DNA from: Allobosea sp. Root483D1
GTDB taxonomy: Bacteria; Pseudomonadota; Alphaproteobacteria; Rhizobiales; Beijerinckiaceae
Reading direction: 5' to 3'
DNA: 48,217 nt
Assembly (NCBI RefSeq): GCF_001429505.1
Contig: NZ_LMJW01000018.1
Location: 412,671 to 460,887 of the forward strand
Shown here: piece after piece, positions 1 through 7,766 of the stretch
How positions within the stretch are numbered: position 1 is the first letter of the stretch
Layout of the letters: each line of letters starts with the position of its first letter
Program-made: the position numbers and the translations under genes
Notes under the pieces: model-generated
The model's input: the letters and a program-made list of their open reading frames with translations, nothing else
Database searches by the model: none
What the model was told of the DNA's origin: nothing

Positions 1-92
1 ATCTCGACCAGCTCGGCCGCACCGCTCCGGCGCGCAACACGGAAGAGGACCAGCTCGAGATTCCGGCCTTCCTGCGCCGCCAGTCGAACTGA
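1..92 (+). CDS. ftsZ: FtsZ, C-terminal end (partial)
   Basis: Only the last 29 codons are in the window (reading from base 3, TGA at 90-92). They end in the acidic-hydrophobic tail EDQLEIPAFLRRQSN. This is the conserved C-terminal peptide of FtsZ, the tubulin-like GTPase of the division ring, through which FtsZ binds partners such as FtsA. The assignment rests on that peptide and on the lpxC-bamD-recN genes that follow, which is the usual order downstream of ftsZ in Hyphomicrobiales. The catalytic domain lies outside the window. Confidence 0.88.
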   Translation, partial: LDQLGRTAPARNTEEDQLEIPAFLRRQSN

Positions 93-126
93 GTTGCCAT
101 ATCCGGTTCAACCGGTTTAAACGAAC

Positions 127-158
127 GGCCCGGCGGAACCTTCCGCCGGGCCTTTTTT
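127..158 (+). terminator. Rho-independent terminator after ftsZ
   Basis: A perfect 11-bp G+C-rich stem (127-137 with 142-152) closes a 4-base loop and is followed directly by six T residues (153-158). It lies 35 bp after the ftsZ stop and should end the upstream division-cluster transcript, so lpxC needs its own promoter. Confidence 0.93.
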
Positions 159-409
159 AACGCCTGAAAAACCATATACATCAATCAGATGGTTAAGGTT
201 TTCTGGCTTTGTAAGCTCTGTTACAGAGCGAAAGAAAGCGTGATTTTGAAGCCTGCGTGCCTGCGCGTATCTTGCAGCGCATCACCGGGTAGGGGGATTC
301 GGGATTAGTCCCGAGTTCGCTAGCAATCAGGGAACCGCGTCGGTCGTCGAACAGGTTGCGCCGCAAGGCGCCGGCCCGGAGATCGTCGCGCTTGAGACGG
401 ATACTGAGT
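159..409 (+). promoter_or_regulatory. lpxC promoter/leader region with two palindromes
   Basis: About 250 bp of less G+C-rich DNA without a convincing gene separates the ftsZ terminator from lpxC. It contains an exact 15-bp palindrome GCTCTGTTACAGAGC (215-229), which looks like a protein-binding site. A weak sigma70-like pair follows: TTGAAG at 246-251 and TATCTT at 268-273, 16 bp apart. A hairpin TCGGGA-TTAG-TCCCGA sits at 299-314 and would lie in the transcript leader if that promoter is used. The palindrome and hairpin are seen directly; the promoter and any regulatory role are inferred. Confidence 0.4.
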
Positions 410-1357
410 ATGATGGCTGAACGGCAGACGACCCTACGCTCGCCCGTGACCCTGCAAGGCATCGGCGTTCACTCCGGGGCTCCCGCCTGCCTGGCTCTGC
501 GGCCTTCCACTGCGAATTCCGGCGTCGTCTTCCTGCGCAAGGGTCTCGAAGGCGGCCATGAGCAGCTGATCCACGCCCGCCACAACAAGGTCAGCGCCAC
601 CGAGCTGTGCACGGTGATCGGCGATCAGACATCCGGCTCCGTCGCCACGATCGAGCATCTGATGTCGGCCTGCGCCGGTCTCGGCCTCGACAACGTGCTG
701 GTCGAGATCGACGGGCCCGAAATGCCGATCATGGACGGCAGTGCCGCCGAGTTCGTCTCCGCCATCGAGGCGACCGGCCTCGTCGCGCTCGGCGCGACCC
801 GCCGCTACCTCAAGGTCCTGCGTCCGGTACGGATCGAGCATGGCCGCGCCTTCGCCGAGCTGGCGCCGGCCGAGAGCGGCTTCCGCCTCGATGTCGAGAT
901 CGACTTCGACACCCCGGCCATCGGCCGCCAGCGCAAGATCTTCGATCTCGACCCCGAGGCCTATGCCCGCGAGATTTCCCGCGCCCGCACCTTCGGTTTC
1001 ATGCGCGATGTCGAGCAGCTCTGGAAAGCCGGCTTCGCGCTCGGCGCCTCGCTCGACAACACCGTCGCGATCGGCGAGGACAAGGTGATCAATCCCGAGG
1101 GCCTGCGCTACGCCGACGAGTTCGTGCGCCACAAGGTCCTCGATGCGGTGGGCGACCTTGCGCTCGCCGGCTACCCGATCCTCGGCGAGTTCCGTTCCTA
1201 TTGCGGCGGCCATCGCATGAATGTCCGCATCCTCGAAGCTCTGTTCGCCGACCGCGCGAACTACGCGATCATCGAGGCGCAGCCGGTGTACGCCCACCAG
1301 GCGGTGCAGATGGCGGCCGGCCCGGTGCCTGCGGCGCTCGCGCCCGATCTGCACTGA
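410..1357 (+). CDS. lpxC: UDP-3-O-acyl-N-acetylglucosamine deacetylase LpxC
   Basis: LpxC is the zinc-dependent cytosolic deacetylase that carries out the first committed step of lipid A synthesis. With the start at 410 the protein has 315 residues, normal for the family. It opens with RQTTL...GIGVHSG. The zinc site is visible as E82-H83 in the IEHLMSA motif and H241-K-x-x-D245 in HKVLDAVGD, and H268 in the GGH segment matches the catalytic histidine. The reading frame is open further upstream (to 356), but those residues are basic and unlike LpxC. The ATG pair at 410/413 was chosen because it gives the normal N-terminus. It precedes bamD by 160 bp on the same strand, so both envelope genes may be co-transcribed. 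Confidence 0.97.
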   Translation: MMAERQTTLRSPVTLQGIGVHSGAPACLALRPSTANSGVVFLRKGLEGGHEQLIHARHNKVSATELCTVIGDQTSGSVATIEHLMSACAGLGLDNVLVEIDGPEMPIMDGSAAEFVSAIEATGLVALGATRRYLKVLRPVRIEHGRAFAELAPAESGFRLDVEIDFDTPAIGRQRKIFDLDPEAYAREISRARTFGFMRDVEQLWKAGFALGASLDNTVAIGEDKVINPEGLRYADEFVRHKVLDAVGDLALAGYPILGEFRSYCGGHRMNVRILEALFADRANYAIIEAQPVYAHQAVQMAAGPVPAALAPDLH

Positions 1358-1392
1358 GCAGGGTATTACGCGACGCCACGCCTTGCATTCGC

Positions 1393-1412
1393 CCGTTTCC
1401 TGTTGGAAACGG
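1393..1412 (+). other. Hairpin in the lpxC-bamD spacer
   Basis: CCGTTTCC and GGAAACGG form an 8-bp perfect stem around a TGTT loop, 36 bp after the lpxC stop. No T-run follows, so it is more likely an mRNA-stabilising or processing structure than a terminator. No other feature was seen in the 160-bp spacer. Confidence 0.4.
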
Positions 1413-1517
1413 CGATCGCACTGCATGAAGCGCCCGTCACGCTTGGCGAAAAGGTTGCTTCTGAGCTAAAGCCATTTCGCGCGCTCTTCTCGAAGGGGCG
1501 TCACAAGGACGGATGAA

Positions 1518-2441
1518 GTGAGCGTCATGCGGCTGAAGACATTCAACTCCGGCGAATCGACGAGGGGCGGCAAGCGCCTCGCGCTGGCTTTCGCCCTCGC
1601 GGCTGCGCTCGGCGGCTGCGACACGATGAGCGCGCTCAATCCGTTCGACCGGCCCGAGACCTACAAGCCCGAAGTCGTGGCGGAGGTCCCGGCCGACAAG
1701 CTCTACAACGAGGGTCTCGCCCGTCTGCAGAACGGCGACACCGAAGGCGCGAACAAGAAGTTCGACGAGATCGACAAGCAGGCGCCGTTCTCGCCCTATT
1801 CGAAGAGGGGCCTGATCATGGCCGCCTATTCAAATTACGAGGCGCAGAAATACGACGACGCGATCACCGCCTCGAAGCGCTTCCTGGCGCAGAACCCGGC
1901 AAGCCCGGATGCGGCCTATGCGCAGTACATCCTGGCGATGTCCTATTACAACCAGATCCCGGACGCGACGCGCGACCAGGAGCGCACCGACCTGGCGCTG
2001 CGCGCGATGCAGGAGCTGCTCGACCGCTATCCGAAGTCGGAATACGTGATCGATGTGCGCGAGAAGATGCTGGTCGCGCGCGACCAGCTCGCCGGCAAGG
2101 AGATGAATGTCGGCCGCTTCTATCTCGAGAAGCGCAACTACACCGGCGCTGTCGGCCGCTTCCGCGACGTCATCACCAAGTACCAGACCACGCGCCATGT
2201 CGAGGAGGCGCTGATGCGCCTGACCGAGGCCTATATGGCGCTCGGCATCACCAACGAGGCGCAGACCGCCGCGGCGGTGCTCGGCCACAACTTCCCTGAC
2301 AGCCCCTGGTACAAGGATGCCTATACGCTCCTGGAGAGCGGCGGCCTGCAGCCACGCGAGGATCGCGGCTCCTATATCAGCCGGGCCTTCAACGGTTTCA
2401 CGCGCGCAGTTGTCGGGTTGACCGGTCTCGGCCGCCTCTAA
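1518..2441 (+). CDS. bamD: Outer membrane assembly lipoprotein BamD
   Basis: BamD is the TPR lipoprotein partner of BamA in the complex that inserts beta-barrel proteins into the outer membrane. The 307-residue product has a basic N-terminus, a hydrophobic stretch and the lipobox LGGC (Cys34), followed by a polar linker and tetratricopeptide-like helices to about residue 280 (for example the YNEGLARLQNGD and RFLAQNPASPDAAYAQY segments). The GTG start at 1518 was chosen because AAGGA lies 8 bases upstream; an in-frame ATG at 1527 is too far from it. The position between lpxC and recN is the usual one for alphaproteobacterial bamD. Confidence 0.94.
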   Translation: MSVMRLKTFNSGESTRGGKRLALAFALAAALGGCDTMSALNPFDRPETYKPEVVAEVPADKLYNEGLARLQNGDTEGANKKFDEIDKQAPFSPYSKRGLIMAAYSNYEAQKYDDAITASKRFLAQNPASPDAAYAQYILAMSYYNQIPDATRDQERTDLALRAMQELLDRYPKSEYVIDVREKMLVARDQLAGKEMNVGRFYLEKRNYTGAVGRFRDVITKYQTTRHVEEALMRLTEAYMALGITNEAQTAAAVLGHNFPDSPWYKDAYTLLESGGLQPREDRGSYISRAFNGFTRAVVGLTGLGRL

Positions 2442-2501
2442 GGCGGCCTGCTGGTGCTCCGGCAAGGTCATCTGCAGCCGGCACAAGGGGGCTGAGTCGC
2501 C

Positions 2502-4190
2502 ATGCTCGCTCAGCTCTCGATCCGCGACATCGTTCTGATCGACCGGCTCGACCTGGGTCTCGAGGACGGGCTCAGCGTGCTGACCGGCGAGACCGGCGCT
2601 GGCAAGTCGATCCTGCTCGATGGTTTCGCGCTGGCGCTGGGCGCCCGCGGCGATGGTGGGTTGGTTCGCCATGGCGAGACGCAAGGCCAGGTCAGCGCCG
2701 TCTTCGACCTGCCGATGTCGCATCCTGCCCGCAAGCTCGCTCAGGCGCAGGAGATCGACACCGATGGCGACCTGATCCTGCGGCGCGTGCAATACGCCGA
2801 CGGTCGCACCCGCGCCTTCGTCAACGACCAGCCGGTCAGCGTCCAGATCCTGCGCATGATCGGCGCTGCGCTGGTCGAGATCCACGGCCAGCACGACGAC
2901 CGGGCCCTGACCGATCCGGCCCAGCATCGCACCATCCTCGATGGTTTCGGTGAGCTCGCGGAGCAGGCGGCTGGGGTCGCCCGCGCCAGTGAGACGCTGA
3001 AGAAAGCGCGCCAGGCCCTACAAAGCCAGCGCATCCGGGTCGAGACCGCCCGCAAGGAGGCCGATTTCCTGCGCCATGCCGTGGCCGAGCTCGGTAAGCT
3101 CGCGCCGGAGCCGGGCGAGGAGGAGGCGCTCGCCGCCAAGCGCCAGGGCATGATGGCGGCCGAAAAGGTGGCGCGCGACATCATAGAGGCATTCGAGGCG
3201 GTCGGCGGCACTGCGTCTCCGGTCGCGGCGCTGTCCGGCGTGCTGCGCCGGCTGGAACGGCGCTCCGCTCAGGCGCCTGAACTGATCGATCCTTCGATCG
3301 CCGCGCTGACCACGGCGGTGGTCGCGCTGGAAGAGGCGGGCGAGACTTTGCAGGCGGCAGCGCGTGCCGCCGAGTTCGATCCGCGTGTGCTGGAGCGGGT
3401 CGAGGAGCGGCTGTTCGCGCTGCGTGCGGCCGCGCGCAAGTTCGACGTTCCCGTTGATGCGCTGCCGGCGCTGGCCGAGACCATGGCGGCCGACCTTGCT
3501 GCGCTCGACGAGAGCGAGGGCTCGCTGAAGCGGTTGGAAGCCGAGCTGGCCGAGGCAGAGGCGGCCTATGTCGCGCTGGCGACAGTGCTCTCGGCCGGGC
3601 GCATCCGGGCGGCGACGGCGCTCGATGCCGCAGTCAAGGCGGAGTTGCCGCCGCTCAAGCTGGAGCGGGCGCGGTTCATCACGCAGATCGATAGCGATCC
3701 CGATGCACGCGGGCCGGAAGGCCTCGACCGCGTCGAGTTCTGGGTCGAGACCAATCCCGGCACGCGGCCCGGGCCGATGATGAAGGTCGCCTCGGGCGGC
3801 GAACTCTCGCGCTTCATGCTTGCGCTGAAGGTGGTGCTGGCCGAGCGCGGCTCGGCGCCGACGCTGGTCTTCGACGAGATCGACACCGGTGTCGGTGGCG
3901 CGGTGGCGGACGCGATCGGCGAGCGACTGGCGCGGCTGGCGGCGCGTGTGCAGGTGATTTCGGTGACGCATGCGCCGCAGGTCGCGGCCAAGGCCGGCCA
4001 GCATTTCCTGATCGCGAAATCGGCTGATGGCGGGGAGGGCGCGGACGAGCGCACCGTCACCCGCGTCTCGCCGCTTCAGGACGACAGCCGGCGCGAGGAG
4101 ATCGCCCGCATGCTCGCCGGCGCCTCGATCACCGAGGAGGCGCGGGCGGCGGCCGGCAAGCTGCTCGATGCCACCGCGATGCGGGGCTGA
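2502..4190 (+). CDS. recN: DNA repair protein RecN
   Basis: RecN is an SMC-like ATPase that acts early in double-strand-break repair. The 562-residue protein starts with LSIRDIVLIDRL and carries Walker A GETGAGKS (29-36). A long coiled-coil-prone middle region (about 155-380) is rich in Ala, Glu and Arg. The ABC signature SGGELSR (431-437) and Walker B TLVFDEID (454-461) follow near the C-terminus. The length and the split ATPase halves are typical. It follows bamD by 60 bp and converges with the hydrolase gene on the other strand, whose stop lies only 6 bp away. No LexA box was recognised upstream. Confidence 0.97.
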   Translation: MLAQLSIRDIVLIDRLDLGLEDGLSVLTGETGAGKSILLDGFALALGARGDGGLVRHGETQGQVSAVFDLPMSHPARKLAQAQEIDTDGDLILRRVQYADGRTRAFVNDQPVSVQILRMIGAALVEIHGQHDDRALTDPAQHRTILDGFGELAEQAAGVARASETLKKARQALQSQRIRVETARKEADFLRHAVAELGKLAPEPGEEEALAAKRQGMMAAEKVARDIIEAFEAVGGTASPVAALSGVLRRLERRSAQAPELIDPSIAALTTAVVALEEAGETLQAAARAAEFDPRVLERVEERLFALRAAARKFDVPVDALPALAETMAADLAALDESEGSLKRLEAELAEAEAAYVALATVLSAGRIRAATALDAAVKAELPPLKLERARFITQIDSDPDARGPEGLDRVEFWVETNPGTRPGPMMKVASGGELSRFMLALKVVLAERGSAPTLVFDEIDTGVGGAVADAIGERLARLAARVQVISVTHAPQVAAKAGQHFLIAKSADGGEGADERTVTRVSPLQDDSRREEIARMLAGASITEEARAAAGKLLDATAMRG

Positions 4191-4196
4191 GCTTGA

Positions 4197-5030
4197 TCAC
4201 GCCGGGATGAGTTCGTATCCGGCGCCGTGCTCGATCACCCGCCTGAAGCCCTCGATATGACCGCCCGAGACGAGCCAGCCTTCGCGCACAGCGCGCGCGA
4301 GGACGGCGCGGCGGGAGGCGAGGGCGGTGGTCGCGTCGAAATCATAGACGAAGCCGATCTCCGGCTCCGCTGCCTGCAGATCGGAGAGATGGAGCCCATC
4401 TCCCCAAAGCAGCAGGCTCTCTTCGCCTTCGATCAAATAGCCGCTATGGCCGACCGTGTGTCCGGGAAGCGGGACCAGTGTGATGCCAGGCCGTACTGTG
4501 CCGGCCGCGGCGGGGCTGATGCGGTCGCCATAATGCTTCTTCACCGCCGCCGTCACGGCGAAGCCTCCCTGCCGATTCTGCGGTGTCTGCGCTCGGTTGG
4601 CCTCGTCTCCGAAGAAAGCGAAATCCGCCTCGGGCACGATGATCGCGGCATTGGGGAAACGGGCGCGATCACCGTCAAAAAGGCCGAGCGCATGATCGCC
4701 GTGCAGATGCGTGATCAGGACATGCTCGACCTCATCGGGAGCGATCCCGGCTCTCGCCATGGCGGCGGGCGCATGGCCCATAGCTTCGCCCCAGGAGGGA
4801 CCGGTGCCAGCATCGACGAGCGTGATCCCGTCGGCTGCCCTAAGGGCGAAGCAGTTGACGGGGATGCTGACCTTCGGCTTGCCCCAGCGCGCCACGGCCT
4901 CGTCGCGGGCGGTCTCTCCGCCAGCGTGGATCAGGACGTCGAGCGGCGCCTCGAAGATTCCGTCACGGAGCGTGAGCACCTCGTAGGAGCCGAAACGCCG
5001 CCAAGTCTCGCCCATGTCGATTGTTCTCAT
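4197..5030 (-). CDS. Metallo-beta-lactamase-fold hydrolase
   Basis: A 277-residue cytosolic enzyme with the metal-binding signature of the fold: THLHGDHALG (HxHxDH), a later histidine in PLPGHTVGH, the bridging aspartate in LLWGDGLHL and a C-terminal histidine in SGGHIEGF. The overall layout resembles the lactonase / methyl-parathion-hydrolase-type branch, whose members open lactones or esters, but the substrate cannot be read from the sequence. No signal peptide is visible. It is convergent with recN and is the first gene of the block that separates recN from ligA. A role in quorum-signal (acyl-homoserine lactone) breakdown is possible but only a guess. Confidence 0.85.
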   Translation of the reverse strand: MRTIDMGETWRRFGSYEVLTLRDGIFEAPLDVLIHAGGETARDEAVARWGKPKVSIPVNCFALRAADGITLVDAGTGPSWGEAMGHAPAAMARAGIAPDEVEHVLITHLHGDHALGLFDGDRARFPNAAIIVPEADFAFFGDEANRAQTPQNRQGGFAVTAAVKKHYGDRISPAAAGTVRPGITLVPLPGHTVGHSGYLIEGEESLLLWGDGLHLSDLQAAEPEIGFVYDFDATTALASRRAVLARAVREGWLVSGGHIEGFRRVIEHGAGYELIPA

Positions 5031-5062
5031 TGCCGACGCCTTCTTGCTTCAAAGAGCGCGAG

Positions 5063-5170
5063 TCGTCCCGGGCGACCGAAGGGGGATCCGGGACCCATTC
5101 CGGAACCTTATTCGGAAAGGCTCCGGAATCGATCCCGGATCGGCGCGGCTACGCCGCTTGTCTGGGATGA
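5063..5170 (+). repeat. Dispersed palindromic repeat, family C, copy 1
   Basis: About 108 bp of nested inverted repeats starting TCGTCCCGGGC and ending TGTCTGGGATGA. The centre pairs CATTCCGGA with TCCGGAATC, and the right arm contains the GGCGCGGCT-ACGCCGC palindrome. Close copies occur at 30041-30150 (same orientation) and 29214-29302 (opposite orientation). It fills half of the 336-bp gap before the helicase gene; in the remaining bases (about 5171-5366) no gene or clear promoter was recognised. Confidence 0.85.
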
Positions 5171-5366
5171 TATCGTGATGAATGCCGACGGCCGAGTTCT
5201 CAGGATGAGGGCTGCGCATGGCTTGTTATCTCAGAACGCCGGCCACGCCATTCCCTTTTCCCGCGATTTCCTCTATGTGCAGCGCAATATCGCGGTGCCG
5301 CGTCCGGCGCCGCCCCTCGTTATGCGTGCTGCCGACCCGCCAGCTGCAATCTAAGGCCTGACATCC

Positions 5367-7493
5367 ATGTCCTTCATTTCCACGAGTGCGCCGCTCGCGC
5401 GTGCGCTCGCCGACCGCAATTACAGTGAGCCGACGCCCGTCCAGGCTGCCGTGCTCGAGGAGACGGCCGCCGGCCGCGACCTGCTGGTCTCGTCGCAGAC
5501 CGGCTCGGGCAAGACGGTGGCCTACGGCCTCGCCATTGGCGCCGACCTGCTCGGCGAGGCCGAGGCCCTGCCGCGGGCCGAACGGCCGCTGGCGCTGATC
5601 GTTGCGCCGACGCGCGAGCTTGCCCTTCAGGTTCAGCGCGAGCTCAACTGGCTCTACAAGCAGACCAATGCCCGCGTGATCTCCTGCGTCGGCGGCATGG
5701 ACCCGCGCCGCGAAGCGGCCCTGCTCGACGAGGGCGCGCATATCGTCGTCGGCACGCCCGGCCGTCTGCGCGACCATATCGAACGCCGCCGCCTCGACGT
5801 GTCGGGCCTGCGGGCGGTCGTGCTCGACGAGGCCGACGAGATGCTCGATCTCGGCTTTCGCGACGATCTTGAATTCATCCTGAAGTCCGCGCCGGAAGAG
5901 CGCCGCAGCCTGCTGTTCTCGGCGACGCTGCCGAAGGCGATCATCGCCCTGGCACGCAGCTATCAGCGCGACGCCCTGCGCATCGAGGTCGCCGGCGGCG
6001 AACGCGGCCATGCCGATATCGAGTACCGCGCGATTCGCGTCTTCCCGAAGGAAGCCGAGCTCGCGGTCGTCAACCTGCTGCGCTTCCACGATTCGCCGAC
6101 CGCGCTGGTGTTCTGCAACACCCGCAATGCGGTGCGTCATCTCGAGGCGATCCTGCTCGAGCGTGGCTTCTCGGCTGTGGCGCTCTCGGGCGAACTCAGC
6201 CAGAGCGAGCGCAATTCGGCGCTGCAGGCGTTGCGCGACGGACGGGCACGTGTCTGCGTCGCGACCGACGTCGCGGCGCGCGGCATCGACCTGCCGGGCC
6301 TGACGCTGGTCATCCATGCCGAGCTGCCGAACGATCCCGAGGTGATGCAGCATCGCTCGGGCCGTACCGGGCGCGCCGGCAACAAGGGCACGAGCGTGCT
6401 GCTGGTGCCGGCCTCGCGCCGGCGCAAGGCCGAGATGCTGATCTCCGAGGCCAAGATCGAGGTGAGCTGGGCCGGCCCGCCGACGCAGGACGAGATTCGC
6501 GTGCTCGACGAGCAGCGCCTGCTGAATGACCCCCTGCTCTCCGGCGAGGCGAGCGAGGACGATGCGCCGATGGTCGCGGCCCTGCTTGCAGGGCGCTCGA
6601 CGGAGGAGATCGCGGCGGCGCTGGTCCGCGTCTATCGCTCGCGCCTGCCGGCGTCCGAGGAGGTCGGCGATCCCAATTTCGGTCGTGACGAACGCCGTCC
6701 CGTGCGCAGTTCCGAGGATTACGCAAGGCCGCGCGAGCATGGCGGGGCCGAGCGGCCGGAGCGCCGCGAGAAATCCGGGCCGCGCGGCGATACCGTCTGG
6801 TTCCGCCTGAACATCGGCCGCAAGGATGGCGCCGACCCGCGCCAGCTCCTGCCGATGCTGTGCCGGCGCGGCAAGATCACGCGCGACGAGGTCGGCGCGA
6901 TCCGCATCTTCGACAAGGAGACCAAGGTCGAGATCGATGCCGAGGTCGCCGAGCGTTTCTACGAGCTCGCCAAGGCGGTCGACCGCGACAAGATCATCAT
7001 CGAGCCGGTGACCGGCGAGGACGAGCGCCGCCCGGCCAAGCCCTTCGCCGAGAAGGCGAGCCACGCACCGCGTGCGCCCTATCAGCCCCGCGAGCAGCGT
7101 GACGAGCGTTCGTCCGCCCCGACGCGCAAGCCTTATGAAGGCAAGGGCAAGCCTTATGAAGGCAAGGGTAAGCCGTTTGGCGCCAAGCCCTACGATCCTG
7201 CACGGCGCGACCGCGAGCCGGCCTATGAGGAAACCGCGATCCTGCGGCCCGAACGGCCTTTCGACAAGAAGGCCGAGCACGGCGGCAAGCCGTTCGCCGG
7301 CAAGTTCAAGGGCGGCAAGTTCGAGGGTGGCAAGAAGCCGTTCGGAGCGCCGCAAGGTGGCGAGCGCCCGGCTGCCGGTGACGCAAGGCCTGCCGGCAAG
7401 AGCTTCGGCGATAAAAAGCCGTTTGGAGCCAAGAAGCCCTTTACCGGCAAGAAGCCGTTCGGAGCAAAGAAGCCGCGCCGCGACGACCGCTGA
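5367..7493 (+). CDS. DEAD-box RNA helicase with DbpA-like RNA-binding domain
   Basis: An ATP-dependent RNA helicase of 708 residues, of the kind that acts in ribosome assembly and RNA unfolding in the cold (DeaD/CsdA-like). The helicase core has the Q motif around residues 19-27, Walker A QTGSGKT (44-50), PTREL (81-85), TPGRL, DEAD (154-157), SAT (185-187), RGID and HRSGRTGR (329-336). A DbpA/RRM-type RNA-binding domain spans about 475-548 (GDTVWFRLNIG...). The last 160 residues are a Lys/Gly/Pro/Phe-rich disordered tail with KPYEGKG and KPFGAK repeats. It appears monocistronic, with repeats on both sides. The csdA/deaD-type assignment is from domain layout; the exact orthologue is uncertain. 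Confidence 0.95.
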   Translation: MSFISTSAPLARALADRNYSEPTPVQAAVLEETAAGRDLLVSSQTGSGKTVAYGLAIGADLLGEAEALPRAERPLALIVAPTRELALQVQRELNWLYKQTNARVISCVGGMDPRREAALLDEGAHIVVGTPGRLRDHIERRRLDVSGLRAVVLDEADEMLDLGFRDDLEFILKSAPEERRSLLFSATLPKAIIALARSYQRDALRIEVAGGERGHADIEYRAIRVFPKEAELAVVNLLRFHDSPTALVFCNTRNAVRHLEAILLERGFSAVALSGELSQSERNSALQALRDGRARVCVATDVAARGIDLPGLTLVIHAELPNDPEVMQHRSGRTGRAGNKGTSVLLVPASRRRKAEMLISEAKIEVSWAGPPTQDEIRVLDEQRLLNDPLLSGEASEDDAPMVAALLAGRSTEEIAAALVRVYRSRLPASEEVGDPNFGRDERRPVRSSEDYARPREHGGAERPERREKSGPRGDTVWFRLNIGRKDGADPRQLLPMLCRRGKITRDEVGAIRIFDKETKVEIDAEVAERFYELAKAVDRDKIIIEPVTGEDERRPAKPFAEKASHAPRAPYQPREQRDERSSAPTRKPYEGKGKPYEGKGKPFGAKPYDPARRDREPAYEETAILRPERPFDKKAEHGGKPFAGKFKGGKFEGGKKPFGAPQGGERPAAGDARPAGKSFGDKKPFGAKKPFTGKKPFGAKKPRRDDR
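7128..7169 (+). repeat. 21-bp tandem repeat (2 copies) in the helicase tail
   Basis: Two adjacent 21-bp units (7128-7148 and 7149-7169) differ only in the last base and encode KPYEGKG twice. It is an in-frame expansion inside the low-complexity tail and does not disturb the reading frame. Confidence 0.9.
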
Positions 7494-7505
7494 GGCGGGG
7501 TTTCT

Positions 7506-7555
7506 CCCTTCTCCCCCTGCGGGAGAAGGTGGCCCGAAGGGCCGGATGAGGGGGC
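7506..7555 (+). repeat. Dispersed palindromic repeat, family D, copy 1
   Basis: Two hairpins in series just after the helicase stop: CCTTCTCCC/GGGAGAAGG (7507-7515 with 7521-7529) and GGCCC-GAA-GGGCC (7531-7543), followed by GGATGAGGGGG. Related CTCTCCC/GGGAGAG hairpins occur at 7676-7712, 14297-14320 and 14404-14425. The first hairpin may also protect or end the helicase transcript. Confidence 0.8.
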
Positions 7556-7567
7556 GCTGAGCTACCC

Positions 7568-7659
7568 GTCATGCTCGCCCTTGTGGCGAGCATCCACGTC
7601 TTGAACACTGTCCTCGATTACGGAAGACGTGGATGGTCGGGACAGGCCCGACCATCCCG
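7568..7659 (+). repeat. Dispersed composite repeat, family A, copy 1
   Basis: A hairpin ATGCTCGCC-CTTGT-GGCGAGCAT is followed by CCACGTCTT, a variable centre, AAGACGTGG and a second hairpin ATGGTCGGG-ACAGG-CCCGACCAT. The whole 92-bp unit recurs in the opposite orientation at 29713-29803, with conserved arms and a divergent centre. A single-hairpin version is at 39491-39519. Confidence 0.88.
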
Positions 7660-7675
7660 GCGAAGCGCTGCGTGA

Positions 7676-7712
7676 CCCCTCACCCTAGCCCTCTCCCGCA
7701 AGGGGAGAGGGG
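7676..7712 (+). repeat. Dispersed palindromic repeat, family D, copy 2
   Basis: CCCTCACCCTAG leads into a CTCTCCC-GCAA-GGGGAGAG hairpin. It is the same motif class as 14390-14425 and the reverse-strand counterpart of the copy at 7506. Together with families D and A upstream it makes a repeat cluster that fills the space between the helicase gene and the 24-residue membrane protein gene. Confidence 0.75.
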
Positions 7713-7766
7713 AGCTGTTGCGTCTGTCATCTCGGTGATTGATGGCTCGAAATCGTTTCCGCGCGA

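Noticed and set aside
434..1426. A 330-codon open frame opposite lpxC
   Set aside because: It is antisense to a fully recognisable lpxC and its translation is Arg/Gly/Asp-rich without any known motif, as expected from third-position GC bias.
7128..7169. Tandem repeat as a possible CRISPR or regulatory repeat
   Set aside because: Only two adjacent units without spacers, in frame within the helicase tail.
5226..7355. A 709-codon open frame on the - strand
   Set aside because: It mirrors the helicase gene, which has all DEAD-box motifs in frame; no independent signal or ribosome site.
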